35,135 bases of DNA. It comes from Sphingomonadaceae bacterium (lineage in GTDB: Bacteria; Pseudomonadota; Alphaproteobacteria; Sphingomonadales; Sphingomonadaceae). The notes beneath the pieces were generated by a model. It worked only from the letters and a program-made list of their open reading frames with translations, made no database searches and was not told where the DNA came from. Both the position numbers and the translations under genes were made by a program. The DNA is taken from positions 1 to 35,135 of the forward strand of contig JAFAZF010000082.1 in NCBI GenBank assembly GCA_019239915.1, read 5' to 3'. Shown here piece after piece: positions 1 through 7,969 of this stretch (position 1 is the stretch's first letter; every line of letters begins with the position of its first letter).

Positions 1-155
1 ACCTTTCGGTCTATGGCCGCAACCTGACGAACGAGATCTACGAGGCGCGCGCCTACAACATCAACGGCCTCGGCATCGGCATCGGCAACCTCGCCGAACC
101 CCGCGTCGTCGGCGTCCAGGTCAAGGTTCCCTTCGGAGCAATGGTGCATCAGTAA
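1..155 (+). CDS. TonB-dependent receptor, C-terminal fragment (cut by window edge)
   Basis: An open frame enters from the left edge (first full codon at 3) and stops with TAA at 153-155, giving about 50 residues. It reads LSVYGRNLTNEIYEARAY near its start and EPRVVGVQVKVPFG near its end. This is the usual closing pattern of an outer-membrane TonB-dependent receptor: an 'N-L-T-N/D' strand, then an 'EPR..G..V...F' last strand. The family imports siderophores, oligosaccharides or other large ligands using TonB energy. The substrate cannot be judged from this tail, but the catabolic genes that follow on the same strand suggest uptake of a carbon source. About eight residues follow the usual terminal phenylalanine, which is slightly unusual. 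Confidence 0.85.
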   Translation, partial: LSVYGRNLTNEIYEARAYNINGLGIGIGNLAEPRVVGVQVKVPFGAMVHQ

Positions 156-181
156 GGACCGCACGAGCGGTTCGTGATACC

Positions 182-215
182 GGCGGCGCGTGACTTGGAA
201 GGGTTGCGCGCCGCC
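182..215 (+). terminator. GC-rich inverted repeat after the receptor gene, possible terminator
   Basis: GGCGGCGCG (182-190) pairs perfectly with CGCGCCGCC (207-215) across a 16-base loop, 27 bases after the receptor stop. No T-run follows, so it is not a canonical intrinsic terminator. It could be a weak terminator or an mRNA-stabilising 3' hairpin. Confidence 0.3.
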
Positions 216-253
216 TGCCGTCGCAGAGCAGTTTCGATGGAGACACCGGAAAG

Positions 254-1687
254 ATGATCACGCCTCGGGACAGGCTGGACATCCTCGATGTCCAGAATCT
301 CTACGGTCATGTTCTCGATCGCGGCCTCTGGGACCGGCTGGGGCAGGTCTTCGCTGCCGACGGCATCTTCGATCCCAGCGACGTCGGCCTGCCACCGATG
401 ATCGGCATGGAAGAGATACGCCGCAAGCTGATCCCGCTCGAGGAACGCAACCCCAAGCGGTGCCATCATTCCACGAATGTGATCTTTCTCGAGACGGCTC
501 CGGCGTCCGCGCGCGTGCTCAGCAAATATATCTGCAACCACGCGACCGGGATCATCTCCTACGGCGAATATGAAGACGACATGATCCGCACCGATGCCGG
601 CTGGCGGATTGCGCGGCGCCAGACACGTCGGCGCGCGCTCGGTCGCGGCGAGGCCAATGCGAAGTTCGCGATCGATTGGGATGCGCTGCTTGCGAATGCT
701 CCGCCGCCACAGCCCCTAAGGGAAGCGCCCGCGCTTGGCCTTTCGGTAGAGGATCGGCTGGCGCTCCTCGATCTGCAGAACCTCTGCGGCCATGTCCTCG
801 ATCGCGGCTTGTGGGATCGGATCGGCGAGATCTTCGCCGCCGACGGGGTGTTCGATCCCAGCAACGTCGGCCTGCCGCCGATGACCGGCCTCGCCGAAAT
901 TCGCGAGAAGCTGATCCCGCTCGAGGACGGCGCCGGCCCGACGCGCTGCCATCACTCGACGAACGCCGTGATCCTGGCGGCGGACGGCGACCGTGCGACA
1001 ATGCTGAGCAAATATCTCTGCTCGGCCGGACCTGCCGCGATCAGCTACGGCGAATATGAGGACGAATGCGTCCGCACGGCCGAGGGTTGGCGCATCGCGC
1101 GCCGCAAGACGTTCCGCCGCGCGGCCGGCGTCGAGATCGCCGGCGCGCCGTTCACGATCGAGTGGGACGGGTTGCTCGCCAATGCCCCGCCCCGCCCTGC
1201 CCTTGCCGCGCCGCCAGCGCCGCTGCCGCTCTCCGCCGAGGATCGCCTCGATATCGAGGCGCTGCTCGCGCTCTACGGCCATGTCTTCGATCGGCACTGG
1301 CCGGAACGGCTCGACGAGGTGTTCACCGCCGATGGCGTGTTCGATCCAAGCAGCGTCGGCCTCACCGTCGTGCGCGGGCTGAACGCCTTCCGCGACAAAT
1401 TCTTCCACGTCGCGCCCGGCGTAACGCCGGGCGAGGGCCGCGCCCACCACACCACCAACGTCACGATCCTCACGGCGACCGACACGACGGCGCGCCTCCT
1501 GAGCAAATATGTCGTACGCCACCACAGCGCTGCCGTGGCGTTCGGCGAATATGAGGACGATCTCGTCCGCACCGAGCGAGGCTGGCGGATCGCGCGTCGG
1601 AAGACCTACCGGCGCGCGCTCGGGCTCGATGATGGCAAGTCGGATCGTTTCTCGGTCGACGCGGACGGGCGCCTGGCCACGGCATGA
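254..1687 (+). CDS. Triple-domain SnoaL/NTF2-like protein
   Basis: The 477-aa product consists of three tandem copies of one SnoaL-like (NTF2-fold) domain with a period of about 160 residues. The helix 'LYGHVLDRG.W.RL' occurs near residues 16, 176 and 337 (last copy LYGHVFDRHW). Each copy then has F.ADG.FDPS.VGL, an H-rich segment (CHHSTN, CHHSTN, AHHTTN), LSKY, and a closing block like YGEYEDD..RT..GWRIARRKT.RRA. Copies 1 and 2 are closest; copy 3 has diverged most. SnoaL-like and scytalone-dehydratase-like proteins are normally single domains of about 130-160 aa acting as isomerases, dehydratases or hydratases on polyketide, steroid or aromatic intermediates. Proline/alanine-rich linkers join the copies. 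The ATG at 254 follows GGAAAG closely. The true substrate is unknown. Confidence 0.85.
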   Translation: MITPRDRLDILDVQNLYGHVLDRGLWDRLGQVFAADGIFDPSDVGLPPMIGMEEIRRKLIPLEERNPKRCHHSTNVIFLETAPASARVLSKYICNHATGIISYGEYEDDMIRTDAGWRIARRQTRRRALGRGEANAKFAIDWDALLANAPPPQPLREAPALGLSVEDRLALLDLQNLCGHVLDRGLWDRIGEIFAADGVFDPSNVGLPPMTGLAEIREKLIPLEDGAGPTRCHHSTNAVILAADGDRATMLSKYLCSAGPAAISYGEYEDECVRTAEGWRIARRKTFRRAAGVEIAGAPFTIEWDGLLANAPPRPALAAPPAPLPLSAEDRLDIEALLALYGHVFDRHWPERLDEVFTADGVFDPSSVGLTVVRGLNAFRDKFFHVAPGVTPGEGRAHHTTNVTILTATDTTARLLSKYVVRHHSAAVAFGEYEDDLVRTERGWRIARRKTYRRALGLDDGKSDRFSVDADGRLATA

Positions 1688-1689
1688 AG

Positions 1690-2106
1690 TCAGGCGTAGT
1701 CGCCGCCGTTCAGCATTCGCGCGAGCTTCGGCCCCGAGTTGCCGATCTGCACGAGTTCGAGCCGCAGCCCGTCGCGCGTCTTGTGGAAGCAGCCTGGCAG
1801 CACCCGCCCTTCCTCGTCGCGCCGCACCAGCTCGGGTTCGCAGCCCAGTTGCTCGAGCCGCTCCGACTCGGTCGCCATGTCGTCGACCCAGATGCCGATA
1901 TGATGCAGCCCGGTCTTGTCGAAGATCGTATCGTCGCGGCGCTTGAGCAGCTCGAGATAGGGCGGCCCCTGCAGCGAGTAGGTGAAGAGGTCGTCGCCCT
2001 GGATCGGCGCCCAGGAAAGGCCGAGCAGCCGCGTCAGGTCGGCCATCGCCGCCGGAACGTCCTCGACGACGAGCGTGAAATGATAAGGCGGCACGATCGC
2101 GGCCAT
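1690..2106 (-). CDS. VOC-fold (glyoxalase/bleomycin-resistance superfamily) protein
   Basis: This 138-aa protein has the paired beta-alpha-beta-beta-beta modules of the vicinal oxygen chelate fold. The start YHFTLVVEDV supplies H9, YLELL supplies E52, GLHHIGIWVDD supplies H68/H69, and LRLELVQIG supplies E117. These are the positions of the usual metal-binding quartet. Members are ring-cleavage dioxygenases, lyases, isomerases or epimerases. At this length, next to P450, SDR and SnoaL genes, a small lyase or isomerase in the same catabolic route is likely. The ATG has a strong GGAGAGGAG Shine-Dalgarno sequence on the minus strand. The gene is convergent with the triple SnoaL gene (2-bp gap) and divergent from the DUF1214 gene, whose 5' end nearly touches its start. 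Confidence 0.85.
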   Translation of the reverse strand: MAAIVPPYHFTLVVEDVPAAMADLTRLLGLSWAPIQGDDLFTYSLQGPPYLELLKRRDDTIFDKTGLHHIGIWVDDMATESERLEQLGCEPELVRRDEEGRVLPGCFHKTRDGLRLELVQIGNSGPKLARMLNGGDYA

Positions 2107-2138
2107 TGGAAACTCCTCTCCTGAAAGGACCTTTGACG

Positions 2139-3368
2139 GTGTTCGGCGACGGTGAGCATGATCAGGCGCTTGCGGACGGATGGCGCGACTTCTGCCGACG
2201 TCTCGAGGAAGCAGGCATGCGCGTGTTCAAGGATCAGAACCCGCCCGATCCGCTGCAGCGCGCCGACGGCTTCCGCTATCTTACACAGAATCTCGGGCAA
2301 GCTTTCGATCTTGCACTGGAAACGCGGGACACCCGCTACCCGGCGTTCCACCATTTCGTCTCGCCAAGCCGCAAGCTCGGATCGGACAATGCCGATGCCG
2401 TCTATCTCCAGGCCTGGATCGACGGCGCGTCGGTTTACCGTGTTTCGGGTCGCAAGGGCAGCGCGCGCTTTTGGAACTTCACCATTCAGGGGCCGCGCCC
2501 CGCGACCGCCGCGCTCCACGATCCGTTCGGCGACATTCCTGAGGCGAATATCCTCGGCCACGAGCTCGTCACCGACGATGACGGACGCTTCGAGCTGTTC
2601 ATCGGTGGCGGACGGCAGGGCGCGAATTGGCTGCCGACCACGCCCGGATCGCGCAAGATTTTCTTCCGCCAGTTCTTCGACCGCTGGGACGAGGAGCCCG
2701 CGCAGATCGCGATCGAACGCGTCGACATGGCCGAGCCGCGCCCATTGCCCACCCCCGCGACGATGATCGAGGCAATGCGCTGGGCCGGCGACTTCGCCTT
2801 CAATGTCGTCGACCAATGGCCGGACGTGCTGTGGCGCAGCGGCCTGATCGACCCGTCCGCAATCAACCGATACGCCGGCGCCAATCTTCGCCCTGGTGCG
2901 CCGCTCTCGCCGGAAGAGGAAGCGCAGGAGCTGCGTCGCGGACGCGTGGTGACGCAGATGCATTGGCGGCTCGAACCCGATCAGGCGCTGATCCTCAGCT
3001 TCGATGCGATCGACGATTTCTGGATGCTGACCAATGAAGCGATGTTCGGCAACAGCATGGACTTCGCCTATCGGCCGGTGAGCTATACGCCCAGCCGGAC
3101 CGCGATCGGTCGCGATCGCCGCGTTCGCCTGGTCATGGCGCACCGCGATCCCGGTTTCGCGAACTGGATCGACGCGCAGGGATTCCGCGAAGGCGTGCTG
3201 AATTTCCGCAATGCCTCCAGCCGCGCGATACCCGCGTTCGAAACGGGAACCGTTCCGCTCCGCGAACTGGATCGCGCGATGCCCGAGGACGCGGTACGGA
3301 TCGACGGCGAGGGCCGGCGGCGACAGATGCTGGAGCGTTTCCACGCGATCCGCCGCCGCTTTGCCTGA
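2139..3368 (+). CDS. DUF1214-type domain protein
   Basis: The frame is open from a TTG at 2106 that would overlap the divergent VOC start. I prefer GTG at 2139 because AAAGGA (2124-2129) lies nine bases before it; this gives 409 aa. The N-terminal helical part (ALADGWRDFCRRLEEAG) is followed by a beta-rich body. The body includes YLQAWIDGASVYRVSGRKGSARFWNF, typical of DUF1214-like proteins found next to P450 and SDR genes in steroid- or aromatic-degrading actinobacteria and sphingomonads. The biochemical role is unknown; there is no signal peptide or membrane helix, so it is probably cytoplasmic. It converges on the SDR gene with a 9-bp gap. The family call is from remembered sequence style, so moderate confidence. 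Confidence 0.65.
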   Translation: MFGDGEHDQALADGWRDFCRRLEEAGMRVFKDQNPPDPLQRADGFRYLTQNLGQAFDLALETRDTRYPAFHHFVSPSRKLGSDNADAVYLQAWIDGASVYRVSGRKGSARFWNFTIQGPRPATAALHDPFGDIPEANILGHELVTDDDGRFELFIGGGRQGANWLPTTPGSRKIFFRQFFDRWDEEPAQIAIERVDMAEPRPLPTPATMIEAMRWAGDFAFNVVDQWPDVLWRSGLIDPSAINRYAGANLRPGAPLSPEEEAQELRRGRVVTQMHWRLEPDQALILSFDAIDDFWMLTNEAMFGNSMDFAYRPVSYTPSRTAIGRDRRVRLVMAHRDPGFANWIDAQGFREGVLNFRNASSRAIPAFETGTVPLRELDRAMPEDAVRIDGEGRRRQMLERFHAIRRRFA

Positions 3369-3377
3369 CACCGTCCG

Positions 3378-4151
3378 TCAGTAGCGCTGGCCGCCGCTGA
3401 TCATGACCGTCGCGCCGCTGATCCATTCGGCGGCGTCCGTGCACAGGAACACCGCCATGCCGGCGATGTCGCTCGGCTCGCCGAGGCGGCGGAGCGGCAC
3501 GGTCAGCGCGGCCTTCGCCTCCGCCTCCTCGTCGGCGAACAGCTTCTCGGTCGTGGCGGAACGGGTGATGCCGGGGCCGATCGAATTGACGCGGATCCCG
3601 TAAGGCCCGAGATCGAGCGCCCAGAGCTTCGTCATCTCCTGGAGCGCGCGCTTCACCGCGCTGTAATTCTGCACGTTCGACGATGGGTAATGCGCCAATG
3701 CGGAATCGATGTTGATGATCACGCCGCCATTGCCCTGCTTCATCATCACCGCCGCTGCCGCCTTCGCCGCCGCATAGGGCGAGACGACGTGCATCTGCAT
3801 CAGCCGTTCGACGGCGATGTGGTCGGCTTCGAGAAAGCCCTTCCAGCCATCGGGGACGTTGCGGCTGCCGCCGGCATTGTTGACCAGCACGTCGAGCTTG
3901 CCAAAATGGTCGACCGCGCGCGTGATGACCGCCTGCACGGTATCATATTTGTACGAATCCATTTCGACGACCAGCGCGCGGCGCCCCTTGGCCTCCACCT
4001 CGCGCGCGGTCTGCTCAAGGTCCGGCAGCGTACGCGCCGAAAGAACGAGATCGGCGCCAGCCTCGGCGAAGGCAAGCGCAAGCCCCTTGCCGATGCCCCG
4101 GCTGGCACCGGTGACAATGACGACTTTATCGAGCAACGGCTTTTCGGACAT
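3378..4151 (-). CDS. Short-chain dehydrogenase/reductase (SDR)
   Basis: This is a 257-aa classical SDR. From the ATG at 4151 it has the nucleotide-binding TGASRGIG (14-21), the NNAG motif (91-94), and a catalytic serine in INIDSALAH (S150). Y163 and K167 follow in NYSAVKRA, and the late PGITRS and ISGATVMISGG elements are present. It should oxidise or reduce a hydroxyl/keto group using NAD(P)(H). A TTG codon directly before ATG also keeps the frame open, but GGAGGGGAG is spaced correctly for the ATG. It sits 14 bp downstream of the sulfotransferase gene on the same strand, so the two are almost certainly co-transcribed. A role in oxidising an alcohol produced by the nearby P450 is an inference. 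Confidence 0.93.
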   Translation of the reverse strand: MSEKPLLDKVVIVTGASRGIGKGLALAFAEAGADLVLSARTLPDLEQTAREVEAKGRRALVVEMDSYKYDTVQAVITRAVDHFGKLDVLVNNAGGSRNVPDGWKGFLEADHIAVERLMQMHVVSPYAAAKAAAAVMMKQGNGGVIINIDSALAHYPSSNVQNYSAVKRALQEMTKLWALDLGPYGIRVNSIGPGITRSATTEKLFADEEAEAKAALTVPLRRLGEPSDIAGMAVFLCTDAAEWISGATVMISGGQRY

Positions 4152-4165
4152 CAACTCCCCTCCGC

Positions 4166-5353
4166 TCAGTGTTTAGGTGCCTCGATCGCGATGCCGTAGC
4201 GTTCACGATAAGGCCGGAATTCCTCGTGCAGCTGCTCGATCGGCACGCCGAAGATATCGAGCGGGTAGCGGAACTTGCCGTAGCGATCCGATCGGTTCTC
4301 GGGCATCCAGCTTTCCATCGCCGTGCGAAAAGCATCGGTGAAGGCGCGGCCGCTTTTCTCGTAGACGCGCCGAACCTGCCCGATCGGATCGGAGACGAAC
4401 GCGCGATAGTCGACATGGTGGACACGCGGATCGTCCGCCATCGGTGCCTTCGCAAGGCGCGCGAAAACGTCCCGGCCATAAGCGAGCGTCTGCTGCGCGA
4501 ACGCGGCCCGGTCTATCGGACCCGCGATACCCTCGAAGATCTGGGCGAGCAGCTGCACGCGCGATGCCAGCGCCTGCACCGGATCGCGATGGATCCAGAC
4601 CACGTCCGCATCCGGATAGGTTGCGAGCACCGTCTCGAGCCGATGATGGTGCTGCAGCCCCTTCAGCACCCAGTGGCGATCGGGGCCACCATATTGGAAT
4701 TGCTGCAGCATCATCTTGTGGAGGCGATATTGCGCCTCCGGATCCTGCAGCGTGGCGGCGAAGGGCTGCAGCGGCACGCGCCACCAGGCGGTCGGCGTGG
4801 TGCCGCGAAAATCGATCTGCCACAGCCGCTCGCACTCGGGCGGATTGCGGCCGAGCATGTCGTTATAGGGATGCGAGATCAGCCAGGCCGGGACCTGATC
4901 GAGGATCTCGCGCCAATCGGCGTCCGCCTGCGCGCGCCGCGGATCATCCGGACCCGCGAGCGATGGCGGCGGCGACGGATGCATCGCTTCCCAGAATTCC
5001 AGCAAACGGGCGTTCGGATCCTGTCCGAACAGCATCTGGGCGAAGGTCGTGCCGCAGCGCGCCTCGCCGGTGACGATCAGCGGGGCTTCAATCGAGATCT
5101 CGCCAAGCTGCAGCCGTTTGTGATCGGCGAACAGACGCAGCCGATCGGTGAGCAGCCACAGGAAGACATCGCGTGCATGCGAAATCCCGCGGGCGTCCAG
5201 CCCGGCCGCATTGATCCGCTGGCAGAGCGTTTCCACGCGATCGCGAACCGTGGCATCGCCAAAGTCGGACGATCCCGCCTCCCGCTCCGCCTCGGCCATC
5301 AACACCGCCGGATCCAACGTGAGACATTCCGCATCATCAAGCCGCGTAGCCAA
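4166..5353 (-). CDS. Sulfotransferase-family protein
   Basis: This 395-aa protein has the two PAPS-binding signatures of the sulfotransferase fold. The 5'-phosphosulfate loop is VTGEARCGTTFAQMLF (about 95-109), and the 3'-phosphate site is WIHRDPVQALAS (about 253-264). The usual R-S-G-T-T is R-C-G-T-T here. An extra N-terminal helical domain of about 85 residues precedes the fold, as in the family found beside P450 and SDR genes in mycobacteria and sphingomonads. The start is TTG at 5353, preceded by GGCGGGGG; the ATG at 5358 is out of frame. Expected reaction: transfer of sulfate from PAPS to a hydroxyl group. In such gene contexts members may also act on non-sulfate substrates, so the exact reaction is open. 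Confidence 0.85.
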   Translation of the reverse strand: MATRLDDAECLTLDPAVLMAEAEREAGSSDFGDATVRDRVETLCQRINAAGLDARGISHARDVFLWLLTDRLRLFADHKRLQLGEISIEAPLIVTGEARCGTTFAQMLFGQDPNARLLEFWEAMHPSPPPSLAGPDDPRRAQADADWREILDQVPAWLISHPYNDMLGRNPPECERLWQIDFRGTTPTAWWRVPLQPFAATLQDPEAQYRLHKMMLQQFQYGGPDRHWVLKGLQHHHRLETVLATYPDADVVWIHRDPVQALASRVQLLAQIFEGIAGPIDRAAFAQQTLAYGRDVFARLAKAPMADDPRVHHVDYRAFVSDPIGQVRRVYEKSGRAFTDAFRTAMESWMPENRSDRYGKFRYPLDIFGVPIEQLHEEFRPYRERYGIAIEAPKH

Positions 5354-5375
5354 GGCATCCCCCGCCGATAACTAA

Positions 5376-5432
5376 TTCTTTATCCGGCTCATATTGCGTC
5401 AAAGCGGATTACGTCAACATTTATACCGCTTT
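5376..5432 (-). promoter_or_regulatory. AT-rich promoter/operator region before the sulfotransferase-SDR pair
   Basis: The 82-bp gap between the P450 stop and the sulfotransferase start is strikingly AT-rich for this window. On the plus strand it holds two similar 9-mers, TTGCGTCAA (5394-5402) and TTACGTCAA (5409-5417), 15 bp apart. A long inverted repeat, AAAGCGG (5401-5407) with CCGCTTT (5426-5432), surrounds the second. Read on the minus strand, TTGACG hexamers could serve as -35 elements. This suggests a regulated internal promoter, possibly a target of the neighbouring AsnC-type regulator, but that link is inference. Confidence 0.35.
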
Positions 5433-5435
5433 GTA

Positions 5436-6710
5436 TCACGCAAATTCCCTGTCCTGGATAGCTGGCGTCGAGGGCGCGAAGGTCACGGGAAAGCGCTCCG
5501 CTCCCCACATCCCTGCACCGGCCTGCGCGCGCCACTCGACGCCGCCATCGATCGCGATGTTGGGCATACGCCACAGGATCGTGGCCAGCATCTCCTCGAG
5601 CTCAACGCGCGCGATCGACGCACCAAGGCAGATATGCCGCCCGATCCCGAAGGTGAGCTGGCCGTTGCCGGCGGTCGGCTTGCGCGAAACGTCGAACCGC
5701 TCGGCATCGTCACCCCAGATCAGCGGATCGACATTGGCGGAGACGAAGTTGGTCTGGAGCAGGGTATCCGCCGGGAAGATGACGTCCTTGAAGGCGGTTT
5801 CTTCGGGCACATAACGGGGCTGCCCGCCGACCGACGACAGGAAGCGCAGGCTCTCCTCGACGGCGCCGGGTATCAGCGATGGATCGCCCTGCAGCTTCGC
5901 CAGCTGATCGGGGTGCTGCAGAACCGTGGCGAGGGTGATGCCGAGCTGGGTTCGCGTCGTGTCAGTGCCGGCGAGGAGCACGGCCTCCACGATCGATTGC
6001 AGCTCCTCGGTCGAGAGGCGATCGCCCGCTTCCTCGGCCTGGATCAGCTCGGTCAGCAGGTCGTCGCCCGGCACGCGGCGCCGCTTCTCGATCAGCTCCT
6101 CGACATACTGATCGAGCTCCTGGTGCGCGGCCAGGATCCGATCCATGCTGGCGCCGACGTCGCCGGTGTAGATCTGGAAGATGTCCCGCGTCCAACCGAA
6201 GAACAGCTGCCAATCCTCGCGGGGCGTGCCGAGCAGCTCGCAGATCACGGCGGTTGGAAATGGATCGAACAGATCCTCGATCAGCTCCGCGCGACCAGCT
6301 GCGGCGACACGATCGATCATGCGGTCGATCTCTGCGCGCATGAACGCGCGGTGCTTTTCCGCACCGCGAACGGAGAAGGCCGCCGCGACCAGCTTCCGCA
6401 GCCGCTTATGATCCGCGCCTTCCGCGCGCAGGAAGGGATTGGGCCGGCGGGACAGGAAGCGCTCGTCGGTGATGCCCGCACGGCGCAACGAGACGTTGCC
6501 GCCGTTGACGAAGCGCGCATCGCGATGCATCGCGACGACCTCCGGGTAGCGCAGCACCGTGAAGCCGCCCTCCGACCGCGCCAGCCAGTGCCGCTCGCGC
6601 GCCTCGCGCAATATCTCGAACCTCGCCGGATCGCGTGGCCCGAACCGGGGCAGCACCGGCAGATCGATCTCGTCGACCGGCCGGGGCGCCGTCACCGTTT
6701 CGTTCATCAT
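5436..6710 (-). CDS. Cytochrome P450
   Basis: This 424-aa bacterial P450 begins at the ATG-ATG pair (6710/6707) directly behind GGAGGG; the open frame further upstream to 7109 lacks P450 similarity. The oxygen-activating I-helix is AGTDTT (247-252), the ExxR pair is E286/R289 in EESLRF, and the heme loop is FGIGRHICLG (354-363) with thiolate Cys361. It is soluble, so it needs separate ferredoxin and ferredoxin-reductase partners; none are encoded in this window. Likely reaction: hydroxylation of a hydrophobic substrate such as a terpenoid, steroid or fatty acid. The gene is the first of the minus-strand series P450, sulfotransferase, SDR and is divergent from the Lrp/AsnC regulator across 247 bp. 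Confidence 0.95.
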   Translation of the reverse strand: MMNETVTAPRPVDEIDLPVLPRFGPRDPARFEILREARERHWLARSEGGFTVLRYPEVVAMHRDARFVNGGNVSLRRAGITDERFLSRRPNPFLRAEGADHKRLRKLVAAAFSVRGAEKHRAFMRAEIDRMIDRVAAAGRAELIEDLFDPFPTAVICELLGTPREDWQLFFGWTRDIFQIYTGDVGASMDRILAAHQELDQYVEELIEKRRRVPGDDLLTELIQAEEAGDRLSTEELQSIVEAVLLAGTDTTRTQLGITLATVLQHPDQLAKLQGDPSLIPGAVEESLRFLSSVGGQPRYVPEETAFKDVIFPADTLLQTNFVSANVDPLIWGDDAERFDVSRKPTAGNGQLTFGIGRHICLGASIARVELEEMLATILWRMPNIAIDGGVEWRAQAGAGMWGAERFPVTFAPSTPAIQDREFA

Positions 6711-6957
6711 CCCTCCTCGCCGACGTTGGATTCGCCGACTTCGTGCATAGAATGGCAGAGGCGATCTGCGCCGTCCTCCACAAATCTTCGCCAAAACCGG
6801 ATTCTCATGCAAGTGGCAGCGCAAACGGCCACGCAGCCCCGATAGCAGGTGCGGCGACTGCGACCATAATGAACCAGCCAGCGGCGGCGCAGCTCGTCTT
6901 GAACCGCCGCCGCTATGATATAGCAGGTCGATATCGGCCGGAGGGATCCCGCTTTCG

Positions 6958-7893
6958 ATGATCGACCAGATAGACCGCGCTATCCTCCAGCTGCTCAGGA
7001 ACGACCCGCAGACTTCCAACCGATCGATCGCCCAAGCGCTCGCGGTGTCGGAGACGACGATCGGCGTCCGCCTCGAGCGCTTGAGCAGCACCAACGTCGC
7101 ACGCGTCATCGGCCAGCGCAGCGTCCGTGCGCTCGGATGGACGATGAGCGCGCTGCTCGACGTCTACCTCGCCGCGGGGGACGCCGAGGAGGTGATCAGC
7201 CGCATTCACGATCTCGAGAATGTCGTCACGGTCTATCAGGTCGCCGGCACGCCCGAACTGCTCGTGAAGATCGGCGGCAGCGACATCGCCGAATTGACCC
7301 GGATCGCGATCGAGAGGATCGGCCGCGATCGCGGCGTGCGCCGCGTCGACACCTATGTCTGCCTCGGCCACGGCCATGTCCGCTCCGGCTTCGGCAACCT
7401 TGAGTCGCCGCGTGTCGCCGATCCGCTTTCCGGCGACACGCTGGAGGAGCGGATCACGCGCATTCTGGCGCGCGACGGGCGCATCAGCAACCGCGAGGTC
7501 GCACGTGCCGTCGGCGTCGCGGAAGCGACCGTCCGCGCGCGCATCCGCAACCTGCAGCAACGCGGCCATCTGAACTATATCCTGATCTGCAATCCCGAAC
7601 GCGTCGGCTACACCTCGCTGGCGTTCATCCGCATGCGGGTGCCGCCGCGCGAGATTACACGCCATTTCGAGCGACTAGCGGAAAGCCCCAACGTGTTCGG
7701 CGTCACGGTCGTCACCGGCACACATAACCTCCTGATTTCGGTTTATGCCGCGAACTGGGACGAGCTTTGGGAGCTCTGCACCCAGCTCTCGCATGCCAGC
7801 GCCGACATCGAGGATCCGGTGATCCGCCCGGTGCTTCGTTTCGCCCGGCACCGCTACGACATGGCGTTCACCCCCGATCCCAATTCGATCTGA
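6958..7893 (+). CDS. Double-module Lrp/AsnC-family transcriptional regulator
   Basis: This 311-aa protein is twice the usual Lrp/AsnC length of about 150 aa. It contains two complete modules. The first HTH (IDRAILQLLRNDPQTSNRSI, about 3-45) precedes a RAM-like ligand/oligomerisation domain (about 65-145). A second HTH (LEERITRILARDGRISNREV, about 163-205) precedes a second RAM domain (about 212-300). Single-chain tandem Lrp proteins are known but less common. The start ATG at 6958 is preceded by GGAGGG twelve bases upstream, a long spacing. Being divergent from the P450 gene, it probably controls the P450-sulfotransferase-SDR genes in response to a pathway metabolite; this is inference from position. 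Confidence 0.9.
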   Translation: MIDQIDRAILQLLRNDPQTSNRSIAQALAVSETTIGVRLERLSSTNVARVIGQRSVRALGWTMSALLDVYLAAGDAEEVISRIHDLENVVTVYQVAGTPELLVKIGGSDIAELTRIAIERIGRDRGVRRVDTYVCLGHGHVRSGFGNLESPRVADPLSGDTLEERITRILARDGRISNREVARAVGVAEATVRARIRNLQQRGHLNYILICNPERVGYTSLAFIRMRVPPREITRHFERLAESPNVFGVTVVTGTHNLLISVYAANWDELWELCTQLSHASADIEDPVIRPVLRFARHRYDMAFTPDPNSI

Positions 7894-7969
7894 TGGCCGG
7901 TTCGCTTAGCTGGGGCTATGTCGCACGGCTGCAGCTCGTTATCGGCAGCGTCATGTGGCAGCATGAGCG

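Noticed and set aside
2034-3371. A 445-codon minus-strand frame opposite the DUF1214 gene
   Set aside because: The plus-strand product shows a structured protein pattern and a usable ribosome binding site; the antisense frame also runs into the VOC gene in another frame.
4169-5371. A 400-codon plus-strand frame opposite the sulfotransferase gene
   Set aside because: It is a shadow; the minus strand carries both PAPS-binding motifs.
5401-5432. AAAGCGG/CCGCTTT inverted repeat as a terminator of the P450 gene
   Set aside because: The loop of 18 bases is long and no T-run follows; an operator or promoter element is more likely.
6711-7109. N-terminal extension of the P450 frame by 133 codons
   Set aside because: The extra sequence has no P450 or targeting features, overlaps the divergent regulator gene, and a strong ribosome binding site marks ATG 6710/6707.
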